64,000 bases of DNA from Endomicrobium sp. (GCA_031266185.1 JAISBM010000016.1:37688-101687), one strand, 5' to 3'; positions 1-8,794 are shown, counted from the stretch's first letter. Notes: generated by a model not told the origin, from the sequence alone. Numbers and translations: made by a program.

Positions 1-195
1 ATTGATAAAAATGTTGTTAAGTCTATAAAAAGACTTTCAAACTGTTCTGGTAATGACATTGATGTGTTGGAGGGAATAGAAGATGACAAAGTTTGGGGTT
101 ATGTTGAATCTTATTTAACAAACTATATAAGTCGCCCATCTTTAAGTGTGTTTTTACAAAAAATAGAAACCGCAGAAAAGACATTAGTTGTATAA
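1..195 (+). CDS. 3' end of an unidentified gene (partial)
   Basis: Frame 1 is open from the first base to a TAA at 193-195 and gives 64 residues ending in ETAEKTLVV. The piece is charged and mostly helical in character, with no signal peptide, membrane segment or motif I recognise. It is cut by the window edge, so family and function cannot be assigned. It is followed at once by an intergenic repeat copy in inverted orientation. Confidence 0.5.
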   Translation: MDKNVVKSIKRLSNCSGNDIDVLEGIEDDKVWGYVESYLTNYISRPSLSVFLQKIETAEKTLVV

Positions 196-208
196 CTTAG
201 TATCCCCA

Positions 209-334
209 AAAGAGCAGCTTATTAGCAATAAACATTTAAGTCGTTCTTGTCTTATTATTTTGTAAGTTTGCTAATTTGATTAAATGTTTATTGCGATTGC
301 TTTAGTAACGTAGATAAGGTTCTAAACTAGACCA
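209..334 (-). repeat. MITE-like intergenic repeat, copy A (inverted)
   Basis: The reverse complement carries the same blocks as the array at 18915-19392: a TGGTCTAGTTTAGA-type end, CTTATCTACGTTACT, GCAATCGCAA, a TAAACATTTAA block, CAAATTAGCAAACTT and a GCTCTTTT end. It is shorter than the full units (about 190 bp) through loss of part of the centre and of the distal end. It lies between the partial gene and the GNAT gene and contains no ORF. Confidence 0.75.
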
Positions 335-452
335 ACCAAACTATAAAGAGAATAAACTTTTAATATTTGGAAAGTTTTGACAAAACAAATAATAATATCG
401 TAGTATTAATAAAAATAAAAATTATGAAGTGGTTTAAATTATTGGGGAAAAA

Positions 453-908
453 ATGAATATAAGATCAGCTAAAGTTGCAGACGTAAAACAGATGCACAAT
501 TTAATAGAACATTATGCAGACAATAAAGAGATGCTTCATAGGTCGTTAAATGCTATATATGAAAGTATTCAAGAATTTGTTGTTCTAGAACACGAAAATA
601 GAATTATAGGGTGTGGAGCTCTACATGTTTCTTGTGTAGATTTAGGAGAAGTTAAGGCATTGGCAGTTTCAGAGGATTTTAAAGGTAAAGGGTTTGGAAG
701 AAAAATAGTTGAAAAATTGCATGAAAATGCAAAATATTTAGGAATAGAGAAAGTTTTTACATTAACTTTTAAGCCAGAGTTTTTCAAGAAATTAGGATAT
801 TCTGTAATATCAAAAGAAATGTTACCTCATAAAATTTGGAGCGAGTGTGTAAATTGTTATTTGTTTCCAGATTGTGGAGAAGTTCCGCTGCTTATATCTA
901 TGAACTAG
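453..908 (+). CDS. argA: GNAT acetyltransferase, short N-acetylglutamate-synthase type
   Basis: A 151-aa protein of the Gcn5-related N-acetyltransferase fold. The acetyl-CoA-binding region is seen as VKALAVSEDFKGKGFGRKIV (about residues 69-88), fitting the R/Q-x-x-G-x-G/A loop. The C-terminal block PHKIWSECVNCYLFPDC (about residues 125-141) is typical of the short single-domain N-acetylglutamate synthases, which acetylate glutamate as the first step of arginine synthesis. A GGGG stretch lies just before the ATG. No other arginine gene is nearby, so the substrate is inferred from family resemblance; another small-amine acetyltransferase remains possible. Confidence 0.7.
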   Translation: MNIRSAKVADVKQMHNLIEHYADNKEMLHRSLNAIYESIQEFVVLEHENRIIGCGALHVSCVDLGEVKALAVSEDFKGKGFGRKIVEKLHENAKYLGIEKVFTLTFKPEFFKKLGYSVISKEMLPHKIWSECVNCYLFPDCGEVPLLISMN

Positions 909-1226
909 GGTGTTTTTCCACACACCTTGCCCCGTAAACAATAACAATTTTGCCTTTATATAAGGAATCGGTAATAGTTCTGGTATTATTCTTTTATGCA
1001 TAATAGAATGCCTTTTGATATTTTTTAACAAAACTTTAGAATTTTTATACAAATATTTAAATTTTATCAAAACTGTCTATTTTTCAAAAGTTTCAAGAAT
1101 ATCTGTATAGCAACATCCAAGCTCTTGTTGAAATGGAAAAAGAGAAGAACTTACTTTAACAATAAAATTAAAAAAGGAATTTATTTGTAAAAAGTCAATT
1201 TAGAATCCAAAGGACTAAGTCAGGTT
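909..1226. other. intergenic stretch with a possible gene relic
   Basis: No intact gene is visible. On the minus strand, about 1077-1209 is open for some 44 codons, ends in a TAG, and reads like the carboxy end of a protein (ending CYTDILETFEK), but has no start or recognisable family. It may be a relic of a lost gene next to the DUF4143 ATPase. The remainder is AT-rich without clear signals. Confidence 0.3.
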
Positions 1227-2408
1227 CTAAGTAAATAAGTCATATTGTCCAAGCAAAAACTCTTCAAGCTCACAATTTGCGCTTCCTATAATAAAGTTTA
1301 ACGATTGAGGATATAATTTTTTAAACTGTATACTCCCACCACTTCTTTTCAATCTCCCACTTTTTACTTCAATAGCTGTAATTTTATTATATTTCTGCAG
1401 AACAAAATCAACCTCATGTTCACGTTCCCTCCACCAAAACACATCAAAACCTTCCTCCTTGCTACGTGCAAGTAGATATGCACCTACAGCGCTTTCTACT
1501 AAATGCCCTCTACTGTCAGATAGCTCAAGCAATCTATTGCGATCCGCTCCAGCAGAGTAAGTCACAAGAGAGGTGTCAAAGACCATGAACCGCGGAGAAC
1601 TTTGTTTTATTTTTATCTTATTTAACGAAAATTTTTGTAATCCACATAAAACATTTGCTTTTTCTAAAAGATCCAAGTAATGAGCAATCGTAACTGTATT
1701 GCCTGCTTCCTGTAATTGTCCAATAATCTTAGTATATGATAATTCTTGTGCAGAATATATTGATCCTAATTTAAATAAAGACTTAAGTAATGCCGGCTTG
1801 CGTACTTCTTCCATCATAAGAACATCTTGTGAAATTGTCGGTTCTACAATAGAAGTTCCTATATACCGTGCCCAGCGCTCTTTATCATTTTTTAATACAG
1901 CTGCTCCTGGATATCCACCAAAAAAAAGAAAATCATTTAAATTATATTCAAAAGCTTCTTTGCACTCTTTAAAATTCCAATGAGGGCTATAAAGAACTTC
2001 AAAACGACCCATAAGAGACTCTGATAACCCTTTTTGTAATAATAATGCTGATGAGCCTGTGAGAATTACTTTTAAAGGAATATTATTATGAGTATCTTCA
2101 TCCCATAATTGTTTGATTAACGATGACCAATCAGAAATTTTTTGAATTTCGTCAACAACTAAAATTGTATCTTTGCTTGTTCGTTTTTGAAGTAATCTTG
2201 CTTGCATCCATTCATTATTTAACCATTCTTTAGATGTTAGTATAGCATCATCAGCACTTACATAGTAATTAGGAGTTTTTACATTTTTTATAGCTTGTAC
2301 TACAGCAGTAGTTTTTCCAGTTTGACGTGGACCTATAACTATTTGAATAAAATTCCTTTTTTCCAACAGTCGTTTTTCTAGCTGGTTAACTAATTTTCTT
2401 TCGAACAC
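1227..2408 (-). CDS. AAA+ ATPase with DUF4143 domain
   Basis: A 393-aa protein of the ATPase/DUF4143 family. Visible parts are a Walker A loop GPRQTGKTT (about residues 26-34), a Walker B stretch ILVVDEIQK, a sensor-like LTGSSALLL, and a C-terminal DUF4143 region ending in EVDFVLQKYNKITAIEVKSG, which resembles a PD-(D/E)xK-like fold. The start is GTG with GAGG about 8 bases upstream; no ATG fits. Members are abundant in host-associated and gut bacteria and often stand alone as here. The cellular role is not established; defence or DNA-associated functions have been suggested. A second member lies at 50471-51673. Confidence 0.85.
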   Translation of the reverse strand: MFERKLVNQLEKRLLEKRNFIQIVIGPRQTGKTTAVVQAIKNVKTPNYYVSADDAILTSKEWLNNEWMQARLLQKRTSKDTILVVDEIQKISDWSSLIKQLWDEDTHNNIPLKVILTGSSALLLQKGLSESLMGRFEVLYSPHWNFKECKEAFEYNLNDFLFFGGYPGAAVLKNDKERWARYIGTSIVEPTISQDVLMMEEVRKPALLKSLFKLGSIYSAQELSYTKIIGQLQEAGNTVTIAHYLDLLEKANVLCGLQKFSLNKIKIKQSSPRFMVFDTSLVTYSAGADRNRLLELSDSRGHLVESAVGAYLLARSKEEGFDVFWWREREHEVDFVLQKYNKITAIEVKSGRLKRSGGSIQFKKLYPQSLNFIIGSANCELEEFLLGQYDLFT

Positions 2409-2560
2409 AGAAGGCCTCTATCATTGCAAAGTACTCATTATATTTATCTACTTGTAAATTATATTAGAAAAAAAATGGTTTGTCAAGTAATTGTAATATC
2501 TATTAAAATAATAACAACGGGACAAATATTAATATTCCTAGTATCTAAGTATTGCTGCTT

Positions 2561-2760
2561 TGATCTTAGTTTAGAACCTTATCGGAGTTATCTTAAAGAG
2601 CGGTCTATGAGCAGCTAAACATTTAATACTACAAATTAGCACTGGTTGAAGCAAAATACATATAAGTCTTTTTTGTCTTACCATTTTGCAAGTTTGCTAA
2701 TTTGTTTAAATGTTTGTTGCGATTGCTCTAATAACGTAGATAAAGATTCTAAACTAAATC
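2561..2760 (-). repeat. MITE-like intergenic repeat, copy B (full length, inverted)
   Basis: About 200 bp bounded by inverted ends: TGATCTTAGTTTAGAACCTT on the left and TCTAAACTAAATCA on the right, each continued by the CTTATC/GTTA and GAGC/GCTC blocks. The centre holds a GCAAAAT/ATTTTGC inverted pair. The reverse complement matches the units at 18997-19392. It lies between the DUF4143 ATPase gene and the terminator of the surface-protein gene. Confidence 0.8.
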
Positions 2761-2852
2761 AAACGTCAGAAGATACCATAAATGTCAGTAGTTAGGGGGC
2801 AGATATGTGATGCAAAGTGTGAACAAAAACTTACTTGTTTGTTTCTACTAAA

Positions 2853-2891
2853 AATAAGGAGCAGGCTAACTATATATGCCTACTCCTTATT
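2853..2891 (-). terminator. terminator of the 912-aa surface protein gene
   Basis: AATAAGGAG and CTCCTTATT form a 9-bp stem, continued by AGGC/GCCT after one mismatch, with a short AT-rich loop. On the minus strand the stem runs into TTATTTTTAG. It lies about 45 bp past the stop codon of the minus-strand gene ending at 2936. Confidence 0.75.
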
Positions 2892-2935
2892 TGCTAGTGG
2901 GTTCGCCAAGCACGAATTATTTTTAGTTTATTACT

Positions 2936-5674
2936 TTATTTAGTACCGACTACTCTTGTGACTACTCTTCTATTTTTAGAGTGAGCTTCTTCAGTACTTG
3001 TAGTATCTGCTAGCATATCTTCGCCATAGGACTCTACTTTCATCCTACTACCTTCAATTCCCTTACTTTCATAATACTCTTTTACTTTCTCAGCTCTCTT
3101 ATATCCCAACCCTTCATTATACTTCCTTGTCCCTCTCTCATCTGCATGTCCTTCCAATACCACCTTTACACCTGGATTATTTATCAGATACTGCACATTT
3201 TCATTTAGTGTGTTTTTTGCCTCTTGGCTCAATTCAAATTCCCCGAACGCATGATAGACTACTTTCTTTAGCTCATATCCTTTTTCCTTTGCCTTTTCTA
3301 CTTTTTTCTCCTCAGCTCTCTTATCTGTATTTCCACCTATTGCCCATAAGAATTTAAGTAAGCCATCTACAGATTCTTTATTTTTTCCATTAGAATAAGA
3401 AGCAGAGAGGTTGATATTTAGGTCACCTATAAAAGTATTAAATCCTGCTTCGATATTAGCATTTCCGCCTCCGAATTTAGGAGAATCTACGGGCTGATTT
3501 TCAATAGTAGCGTTAAAATCATTATGGAGCTGATACTCGAAAGCAGGGCCTATAAAAGCAGCAGCAGGGTGGCCTGAAGGATCTGATAGGAGGCGAATAA
3601 ATTTAAGTCCGATTTTAATTTTTTGGAGGTGTTCAGTATCAAAGGAGATAGATTGATTTTCAGGCAAAGGTGTTTTTTCACCAGTCAAGTTAGTGATGAA
3701 ATAATTAGCATTAAAATTGAGATTAAAGTCTTTATTAACTGGATACAGATACCCAGCGCCAGCATTAGCGCCATAATAAGTAGGTGAATAATCAAAGGAT
3801 AAGTGAGAAATTTTAGTTAAGTCAACAGTTTTAAAGTTACAAGAAGCAAGACCTGCTCTAGCGGAAGCATTGAAATAGATATTGTTATTTAGATCAAATC
3901 TGGCAAGTAGGCCTGCGCCGTTGTAGTAAGCATGGCCATTACCGCCTACGGTAAAATCATCTTCATCGTAGTCAAAGTGGTGAGAAGTTTCGAATTTAGA
4001 GTTACCATGTTCAAAGAAGGCAGCAAAGGTAAAGTTATGGTCATGGATAGGTAGATTTTTAGCCATACCAGCCAGGATAGAGAAGCCATTGATATCCAGA
4101 TCAGAGTTGTGACCGATGAAGAACTTAGATTTAGCGGCATCGACACAAGCAAAAGGAGCCCAAGAATGAGATTTGACAGAGAGGTATTTAGCAGAATCTA
4201 TAGCTTTATCTATAATGAGATCAAGGCCTTGAGAGAGGAAAGCGAGGTTAGAGGAAGCTGCTCCAGAAAGGACTGTAGTTTGGGGGTCAAGGTTACTGGT
4301 GATAGGGGAGCCTGGAGGAGCAGGGTCGATAGGGTCGTATGGGGAAGCGGCGATACTGGGATCAAAGATAAACATTAGTAGCTTTTTATCTTTTTTGACT
4401 TGTAGTTGAGTTCTAGTATGATCGTAGAGGTAAGATCCATTAGTATTTAAAAGATCTATGCGTCCATATCCAGAAGCATCTATGAGGTTAACAGTTAGTG
4501 TAGAGGTATGGTGATCGTAGTTAGATACAGAGACTTTGTGAGCATCAACTTGGATGTCTTGATGTTGATGAGTGAGAGTAAGTAGAGTCTCATTATTAAA
4601 TATATTTAAAGGGAGGATAAATGAGAGTAAATCAAATCCTGAGATAGACTGTAGTGTGACATTTTTAGCAGAATTGAATTCAATCATATTATTTTGGACA
4701 TATTTGTTAGTGACATTTACTTTTTCAGGGTTATCGATCCTTACACCATAAACAGCGGTATTTGGTAGTTGGAGACCAGAAGCAGCAGCAGAGAATGAGA
4801 TTTTATTATTAGTAATATAGAGATTGTCTACATGAGCGTGTACGTCATCTTCATTGACGCTGTAAAAGTCCAGGTAAGCAACGGATATTTGATTGTACAG
4901 CTTGTCCAATTCGCCTACTTCGCTAGTATTAATAGAGATAGAATTGCTTGATAGAGAGATGTAGGGAATGTTATACTCACTGCTATGGCCTTCGCGTGGG
5001 GCTAGGTAAGCATCGCGTATGTGCGCTACAGTGCAAGGGCTATTAAGTATGATCTGGTTATTATCCAAGGATAAAGAAGAGTTAATAATTATAACGGTAG
5101 AGGAGGACTCAAAAGGAGGGGCATTAAGGTTTAGACAAGCGCCGTAGAGTTCCCAGATTGTAGTAGAGCTATCAATCTGAACTGAGTTATTAGACAAGGA
5201 GATAGGGGAATTAACGATACCATCTACTGGAACGACATTTGTAAGAGCATCTCCTAGTACCGAGAAAGCGCCATATACATTCCTGGCATCTGCATTTGGT
5301 AAATCACTATAAATGAATATGGAATTATAATCAGCATTGATAGAATTTTTAAGAGTAACGTTTTTAGTGCCTGAAGAGACAGGGGTAGAAGTGAAAGGAT
5401 AATTGACACCTCCGAAGATGTGATTAGATACGGGAGAATGAATAATAAGAGTATTTCCAGAAGAATCAGCGGGGAAGTCAGTCCAAGGAGGATTACTAAG
5501 CCAAACATGTGCTATTTCGCCATTGGTAGGTCCGCCGTTGTGGCCATTACCAGCTACAGTGAAACTTGAAACAGCTACGATGCTAATTGTTTGAGCAAAA
5601 GACAGTATGGGAAATAGAGTGATAGAGATGAAAATGAGGATGAGTGTTTTTAGTTTAGCAGTGACACTACTCAT
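2936..5674 (-). CDS. surface protein: passenger, autotransporter-like barrel and C-terminal OmpA domain
   Basis: A 912-aa exported protein. Residues 1-28 are a signal peptide (basic start, long hydrophobic core, ending LSFAQ). Residues about 30-430 are rich in Ser, Asn, Thr and repeated short beta strands (SLSNNSVQID, SLDNNQIILN, SLSSNSISIN), resembling an autotransporter passenger. Residues about 490-780 look like an outer-membrane beta barrel with alternating aromatic strands. Residues about 795-912 are an OmpA/Pal peptidoglycan-binding domain (VVLEGHADERGTRKYNEGLG, then KNRRVVTRV). The ATG has a strong AAGGAGG site. Autotransporter barrels normally end at the C-terminal strand, so the attached OmpA domain is unusual and would anchor the barrel to peptidoglycan. 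Its upstream region contains a perfect inverted repeat. Confidence 0.8.
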   Translation of the reverse strand: MSSVTAKLKTLILIFISITLFPILSFAQTISIVAVSSFTVAGNGHNGGPTNGEIAHVWLSNPPWTDFPADSSGNTLIIHSPVSNHIFGGVNYPFTSTPVSSGTKNVTLKNSINADYNSIFIYSDLPNADARNVYGAFSVLGDALTNVVPVDGIVNSPISLSNNSVQIDSSTTIWELYGACLNLNAPPFESSSTVIIINSSLSLDNNQIILNSPCTVAHIRDAYLAPREGHSSEYNIPYISLSSNSISINTSEVGELDKLYNQISVAYLDFYSVNEDDVHAHVDNLYITNNKISFSAAASGLQLPNTAVYGVRIDNPEKVNVTNKYVQNNMIEFNSAKNVTLQSISGFDLLSFILPLNIFNNETLLTLTHQHQDIQVDAHKVSVSNYDHHTSTLTVNLIDASGYGRIDLLNTNGSYLYDHTRTQLQVKKDKKLLMFIFDPSIAASPYDPIDPAPPGSPITSNLDPQTTVLSGAASSNLAFLSQGLDLIIDKAIDSAKYLSVKSHSWAPFACVDAAKSKFFIGHNSDLDINGFSILAGMAKNLPIHDHNFTFAAFFEHGNSKFETSHHFDYDEDDFTVGGNGHAYYNGAGLLARFDLNNNIYFNASARAGLASCNFKTVDLTKISHLSFDYSPTYYGANAGAGYLYPVNKDFNLNFNANYFITNLTGEKTPLPENQSISFDTEHLQKIKIGLKFIRLLSDPSGHPAAAFIGPAFEYQLHNDFNATIENQPVDSPKFGGGNANIEAGFNTFIGDLNINLSASYSNGKNKESVDGLLKFLWAIGGNTDKRAEEKKVEKAKEKGYELKKVVYHAFGEFELSQEAKNTLNENVQYLINNPGVKVVLEGHADERGTRKYNEGLGYKRAEKVKEYYESKGIEGSRMKVESYGEDMLADTTSTEEAHSKNRRVVTRVVGTK

Positions 5675-5703
5675 TTGTGCCTCCTTGGTGTGTTTTTTGT
5701 TGC

Positions 5704-5809
5704 GACTTTTTAATTTAAACTTTCAATCGCATCCCAATTGATTTATAATGTACCAATTTTATTTTTGTTTTGCAAGTTTTTTTTGATTGAAAGTTTAAAT
5801 TAAAAAGTC
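5704..5809. repeat. perfect 25-bp inverted repeat flanking a 56-bp promoter-like segment
   Basis: The left arm 5704-5728 (GACTTTTTAATTTAAACTTTCAATC) is exactly reverse-complementary to 5785-5809, and both arms are followed outward by TGCG with a small offset. The enclosed 5729-5784 holds TATAAT on the plus strand (5744-5749). On the minus strand it holds TTGCAA (5775-5770) with TACATT 17 bp downstream. The element begins 29 bp upstream of the surface-protein ATG. It could be an invertible promoter or simply a large hairpin. Confidence 0.8.
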
Positions 5810-6020
5810 ACGCAGGTTTGCTAAGTCGTTGATAATATGTACGTTTAAAGGGTTGTTTAAGCAAATATTAAAAATTATTTGAAGAATTGGATATGTGACA
5901 AGTGGAATTGGAAAAAGAAGAGGTTTTGTTGGTAGCAAAGTTTAGTAAAGATAAAGAAATAGGGTGTGAGTTTTGCATTATAGCTAGAATTCATAAGCAT
6001 TAAGTTACTTTTATTGCTTA

Positions 6021-6050
6021 TTGAAATATAACTTTGAAATATAATATAAT
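6021..6050 (+). promoter_or_regulatory. candidate promoter of the pur-pyr operon
   Basis: TTGAAA at 6021-6026 and TATAAT at 6045-6050 are spaced by 18 bp. A second TATAAT lies at 6065-6070. The region is very AT-rich, so the exact start site is uncertain. Confidence 0.4.
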
Positions 6051-6068
6051 TTGATTTAATTATATATA

Positions 6069-6085
6069 ATGTTAGTAACTAACAT
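6069..6085. promoter_or_regulatory. 17-bp perfect palindrome, candidate operator
   Basis: ATGTTAGTAACTAACAT is an 8+1+8 palindrome. It overlaps the end of the second TATAAT and lies 53 bp before the first gene of the pur-pyr cluster. Its position suits a repressor site. I see no matching regulator gene in the window, since pyrR acts on RNA in known systems. Confidence 0.45.
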
Positions 6086-6138
6086 ACGCTCATACGCTAA
6101 AGTCTCATTGTATATAAATTTTACAAAAAGGTGGGAAA

Positions 6139-6450
6139 ATGGGTTTTTGTGTAAATTGTTTATTTCAAGGGGATAATACTGTTGATGAACAAGGCAATGG
6201 AAAGGTTTTTTGTATGGTTAAAAGAAAGTGGCTCCCTGAAAATGAATCTTGTGAAAATTTTACAGAATATGCTGATTTGAGCAAAGAGATACGTAGTCAA
6301 TATGCATTTGAAATTAGAGATGTTAAAAATGCTCATGGCAAAATGGGCTGGGCAATAAAACAGAATTGGAAAGCAATGATAATAGCTTTTATTGTGGCTT
6401 TTGCAACGTTTATAGCTACAATTAAATTTTTTGATAAATATATTTTTTAA
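6139..6450 (+). CDS. small protein with N-terminal cysteines and one membrane helix
   Basis: 103 aa, not recognised. The N-terminal part contains CVNC (residues 4-7) and further cysteines at about 25 and 38, which could bind a metal. The C-terminal part has one hydrophobic helix (about 76-97, IIAFIVAFATFIATIKFF) preceded by lysines, so the Cys region should face the cytoplasm. AAAGGTGGG precedes the ATG. It is the first gene of the nucleotide cluster, 14 bp before purD, so it is probably cotranscribed with it. No function can be assigned. Confidence 0.65.
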   Translation: MGFCVNCLFQGDNTVDEQGNGKVFCMVKRKWLPENESCENFTEYADLSKEIRSQYAFEIRDVKNAHGKMGWAIKQNWKAMIIAFIVAFATFIATIKFFDKYIF

Positions 6451-6464
6451 AATTTGGTATTTAA

Positions 6465-7742
6465 ATGAAAATATTAGTTATAGGTTCTGGTGGAAGAGAA
6501 AATGCTATATGTTGGCAGTTTGCTAAAAATGCCAATGTAGAAAAAGTGTATTGCGCTCCGGGTAATGAGGGTATTGCAAAAATTGCTGAAATTGTAAATA
6601 TTCCTGCTTATGATTTGGAAAATTTGGCAAATTTTGTTAAAGAAAATAAAATAGACTTTACTTTTGTTGGACCTGAAATACCTTTGTCTTTGGGAATAGT
6701 AGATTATTTTAATTCTTGGGGTTTAAACATAATAGGTCCTTCTAAAAATGCTGCAAAGCTGGAATCAAGTAAAATATACTCTAAACAATTTATGAATAAG
6801 TACGGTATTCCAACTGCAAAGTATAGTTCTTTTTCAGATTTAAATAATGCTTTAAATTATATAGATACTTTGGAGGATAATAAGAGACTTGTAATAAAAG
6901 CTGATGGCCTTGCTGCTGGCAAAGGCGTGCACATATGTTCGGGTAAAGGAGAAGCAAAAAATATTGTATATAAAATGATGAGCGAAAAAGTTTTAGGAGA
7001 TGCGGGAAATAATGTAGTTGTGGAAGAATATATAGATGGACAAGAGCTTTCTTATTTGGTTTTTACAGATGGTATTTCCTATTCTTTAATGCCGGCTTCT
7101 CAAGATCACAAACGAGTAAATGATAAAGATCAGGGGCTAAACACTGGCGGTATGGGCGCCTATGCCCCAGCGCCTCTTGCTACTGTAGAACTAAACAAAA
7201 AAGTTGAAGATATAGTAAAGAAAGTTATCTGTGGTATTTCTCAAGAAAAACTAGAATATAAAGGTGTTTTGTATGTAGGGGTAATTGTAAGTAATGGCTT
7301 ACCGTATGTTTTAGAATTTAACTGTCGTTTTGGCGATCCTGAAACACAAGCTGTCTTACCCTTACTAGAAACTAATTTATCTGATATATGTATTGCAATT
7401 TTAGATCAAAAGCTTTCAAGCTTACAAATTAAATGGAAAGATAAGCTTTCAGTATGTGTAGTGCTTACTTCGGGTGGATATCCGGAAAGTTTTAAATCAG
7501 GTTTTGAAATAAAAGGGTTAGACAATATTGTTGATAATAATACAATAATATTTTATGCTGGGGTAAAGTCTGTTAATGACAAGTTTGTTACATCTGGTGG
7601 CAGGGTTGTTGGGATTACTTCAGTTGCTGACAATATAGAAGGTGCTATAAATAAAGTTTATGCAAGTGTAAATCTTATACATTTTGATGGCATGCATTTT
7701 AGAAGAGATATTGCATGGAGGGCTTTGAGTGGAAAAAAATGA
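6465..7742 (+). CDS. purD: phosphoribosylamine-glycine ligase
   Basis: 425 aa, full length for PurD. It joins glycine to phosphoribosylamine with ATP, giving GAR in purine synthesis. The N-terminal domain starts MKILVIGSGGRENAICW. The ATP-grasp region shows VIKADGLAAGKGV (about residues 143-155) and VVEEYIDGQELSYL (about 185-198). The metal-binding end reads LEFNCRFGDPETQAVLP. The C-terminal part has the usual HFDGMHFRR-like block. The stop codon lies 14 bases inside purE, indicating translational coupling. Confidence 0.96.
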   Translation: MKILVIGSGGRENAICWQFAKNANVEKVYCAPGNEGIAKIAEIVNIPAYDLENLANFVKENKIDFTFVGPEIPLSLGIVDYFNSWGLNIIGPSKNAAKLESSKIYSKQFMNKYGIPTAKYSSFSDLNNALNYIDTLEDNKRLVIKADGLAAGKGVHICSGKGEAKNIVYKMMSEKVLGDAGNNVVVEEYIDGQELSYLVFTDGISYSLMPASQDHKRVNDKDQGLNTGGMGAYAPAPLATVELNKKVEDIVKKVICGISQEKLEYKGVLYVGVIVSNGLPYVLEFNCRFGDPETQAVLPLLETNLSDICIAILDQKLSSLQIKWKDKLSVCVVLTSGGYPESFKSGFEIKGLDNIVDNNTIIFYAGVKSVNDKFVTSGGRVVGITSVADNIEGAINKVYASVNLIHFDGMHFRRDIAWRALSGKK

Positions 7743-8259
7743 TGTTGCGATTATTGTTGGTTCTAGCTCTGACTTAAGCTTGGCTAAAGAGACGGTTAAT
7801 GTTTTAAAAGGGTTTGAACTATCTTATAGTTTAGATATTGCTTCAGCTCATAGGACAGAGGAATATTTAAAGCAATGTGTGGAAGGTGCAATTAGTACGG
7901 GGGTTAAAGTTTTTATAGCAATAGCTGGTATGGCTGCAGCTTTACCAGGAGTAATAGCTTCGCATACTATCTTGCCTGTTATAGGCGTGCCAGTAGACGG
8001 AAAAAATCTTTTTGGCTTAGACTCTTTGTTTTCTATAGTTCAAATGCCCAAAGGTGTACCCGTTGCAACGGTTGCATTAGGTAAGACAGGGGCAATAAAT
8101 GCTGCAATTTTAGCTGTGCAAATTATAGCAATAGGTGACGATAATTTAAAAGAAAAGTTAAGAAAATATAAAGAGAAAATTGCAGAAGTCGTTATAAAAG
8201 AAGATTTAAAACTTCAAAAAGATGGCGTGGACAAATATCTTGAAAGGTTAAATAAATAA
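7729..8259 (+). CDS. purE: N5-CAIR mutase / AIR carboxylase catalytic subunit
   Basis: 176 aa. The start is GTG at 7729, with GGAGGG 6 bases upstream inside purD; the two genes overlap by 14 bases and no ATG fits the frame. Class I features include SSSDLSLA, the SAHRTEEYL block with the catalytic His, and GLDSLFSIVQMPKGVPVATV. The usual AGGAAHLPGM loop here reads AGMAAALPGV, a variant also found in other class I enzymes. No purK is seen nearby, so either purK lies elsewhere or the enzyme works from AIR and bicarbonate with a separate partner. Confidence 0.93.
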   Translation: MEKNDVAIIVGSSSDLSLAKETVNVLKGFELSYSLDIASAHRTEEYLKQCVEGAISTGVKVFIAIAGMAAALPGVIASHTILPVIGVPVDGKNLFGLDSLFSIVQMPKGVPVATVALGKTGAINAAILAVQIIAIGDDNLKEKLRKYKEKIAEVVIKEDLKLQKDGVDKYLERLNK

Positions 8260-8260
8260 A

Positions 8261-8794
8261 ATGACAGAAATTATACTAAAAGCTAAACAGCTTCAAGATA
8301 AAGTAAGCAAACTCGCAAAGGAAATCTTTGAAAATAACAAGAATATTGCAGATCTTGCAATTGTAGGAATCCAAAACAAAGGCGTTTTTTTGGCTAAAAG
8401 GATTATTTTTGAAATTGCAAAATTAGCAAACATTAAAGAGTCACAAATTCCTTTTGGAACTTTAGACATAACTCTTTATAGGGACGATCTTGAAAATTTG
8501 GGCTCTAAAATGCATATAATAAAAGACACAGAAATTCCGTTTGATATGAGCCGTAAAAATATTGTCTTAATTGATGATGTCTTATATACAGGTAGAACCG
8601 TAAGAGCTGCTTTAGATGTTTTGATGAGCTTTGGTAGACCTAAGTCTATAAGTCTTGCTGTTTTGGTTGACAGAGGCTTTAGAGAATTGCCAATAGAACC
8701 AAGTTATGTAGGTGTAAAGTATGAAAGTCAAAAATTTATAAAAGTGTCTTGCAAAGAGTCAGATGAAGTAGATGAAGTAAAAATAGAGATTTGA
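8261..8794 (+). CDS. pyrR: PyrR pyrimidine regulator / uracil phosphoribosyltransferase
   Basis: 177 aa, the usual PyrR size. It has the PRPP-binding loop NIVLIDDVLYTGRTVRAALD (about residues 101-120) and LAVLVDRGFRELPIEPSYVG near the C terminus. PyrR binds pyr mRNA and promotes attenuation when UMP is high, and also makes UMP from uracil and PRPP. It heads the pyrimidine part of the cluster, one base after the purE stop. I find no clear PyrR-binding loop with an antiterminator in the 28-bp gap before pyrB or in the leader at 6071-6138, so its target site is unresolved. Confidence 0.93.
   Translation: MTEIILKAKQLQDKVSKLAKEIFENNKNIADLAIVGIQNKGVFLAKRIIFEIAKLANIKESQIPFGTLDITLYRDDLENLGSKMHIIKDTEIPFDMSRKNIVLIDDVLYTGRTVRAALDVLMSFGRPKSISLAVLVDRGFRELPIEPSYVGVKYESQKFIKVSCKESDEVDEVKIEI

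Noticed and set aside
3127..3357. Plus-strand ORF inside the surface protein gene
   Set aside because: Lies wholly antisense to the OmpA-domain part of the minus-strand gene, with no ribosome-binding site or family.
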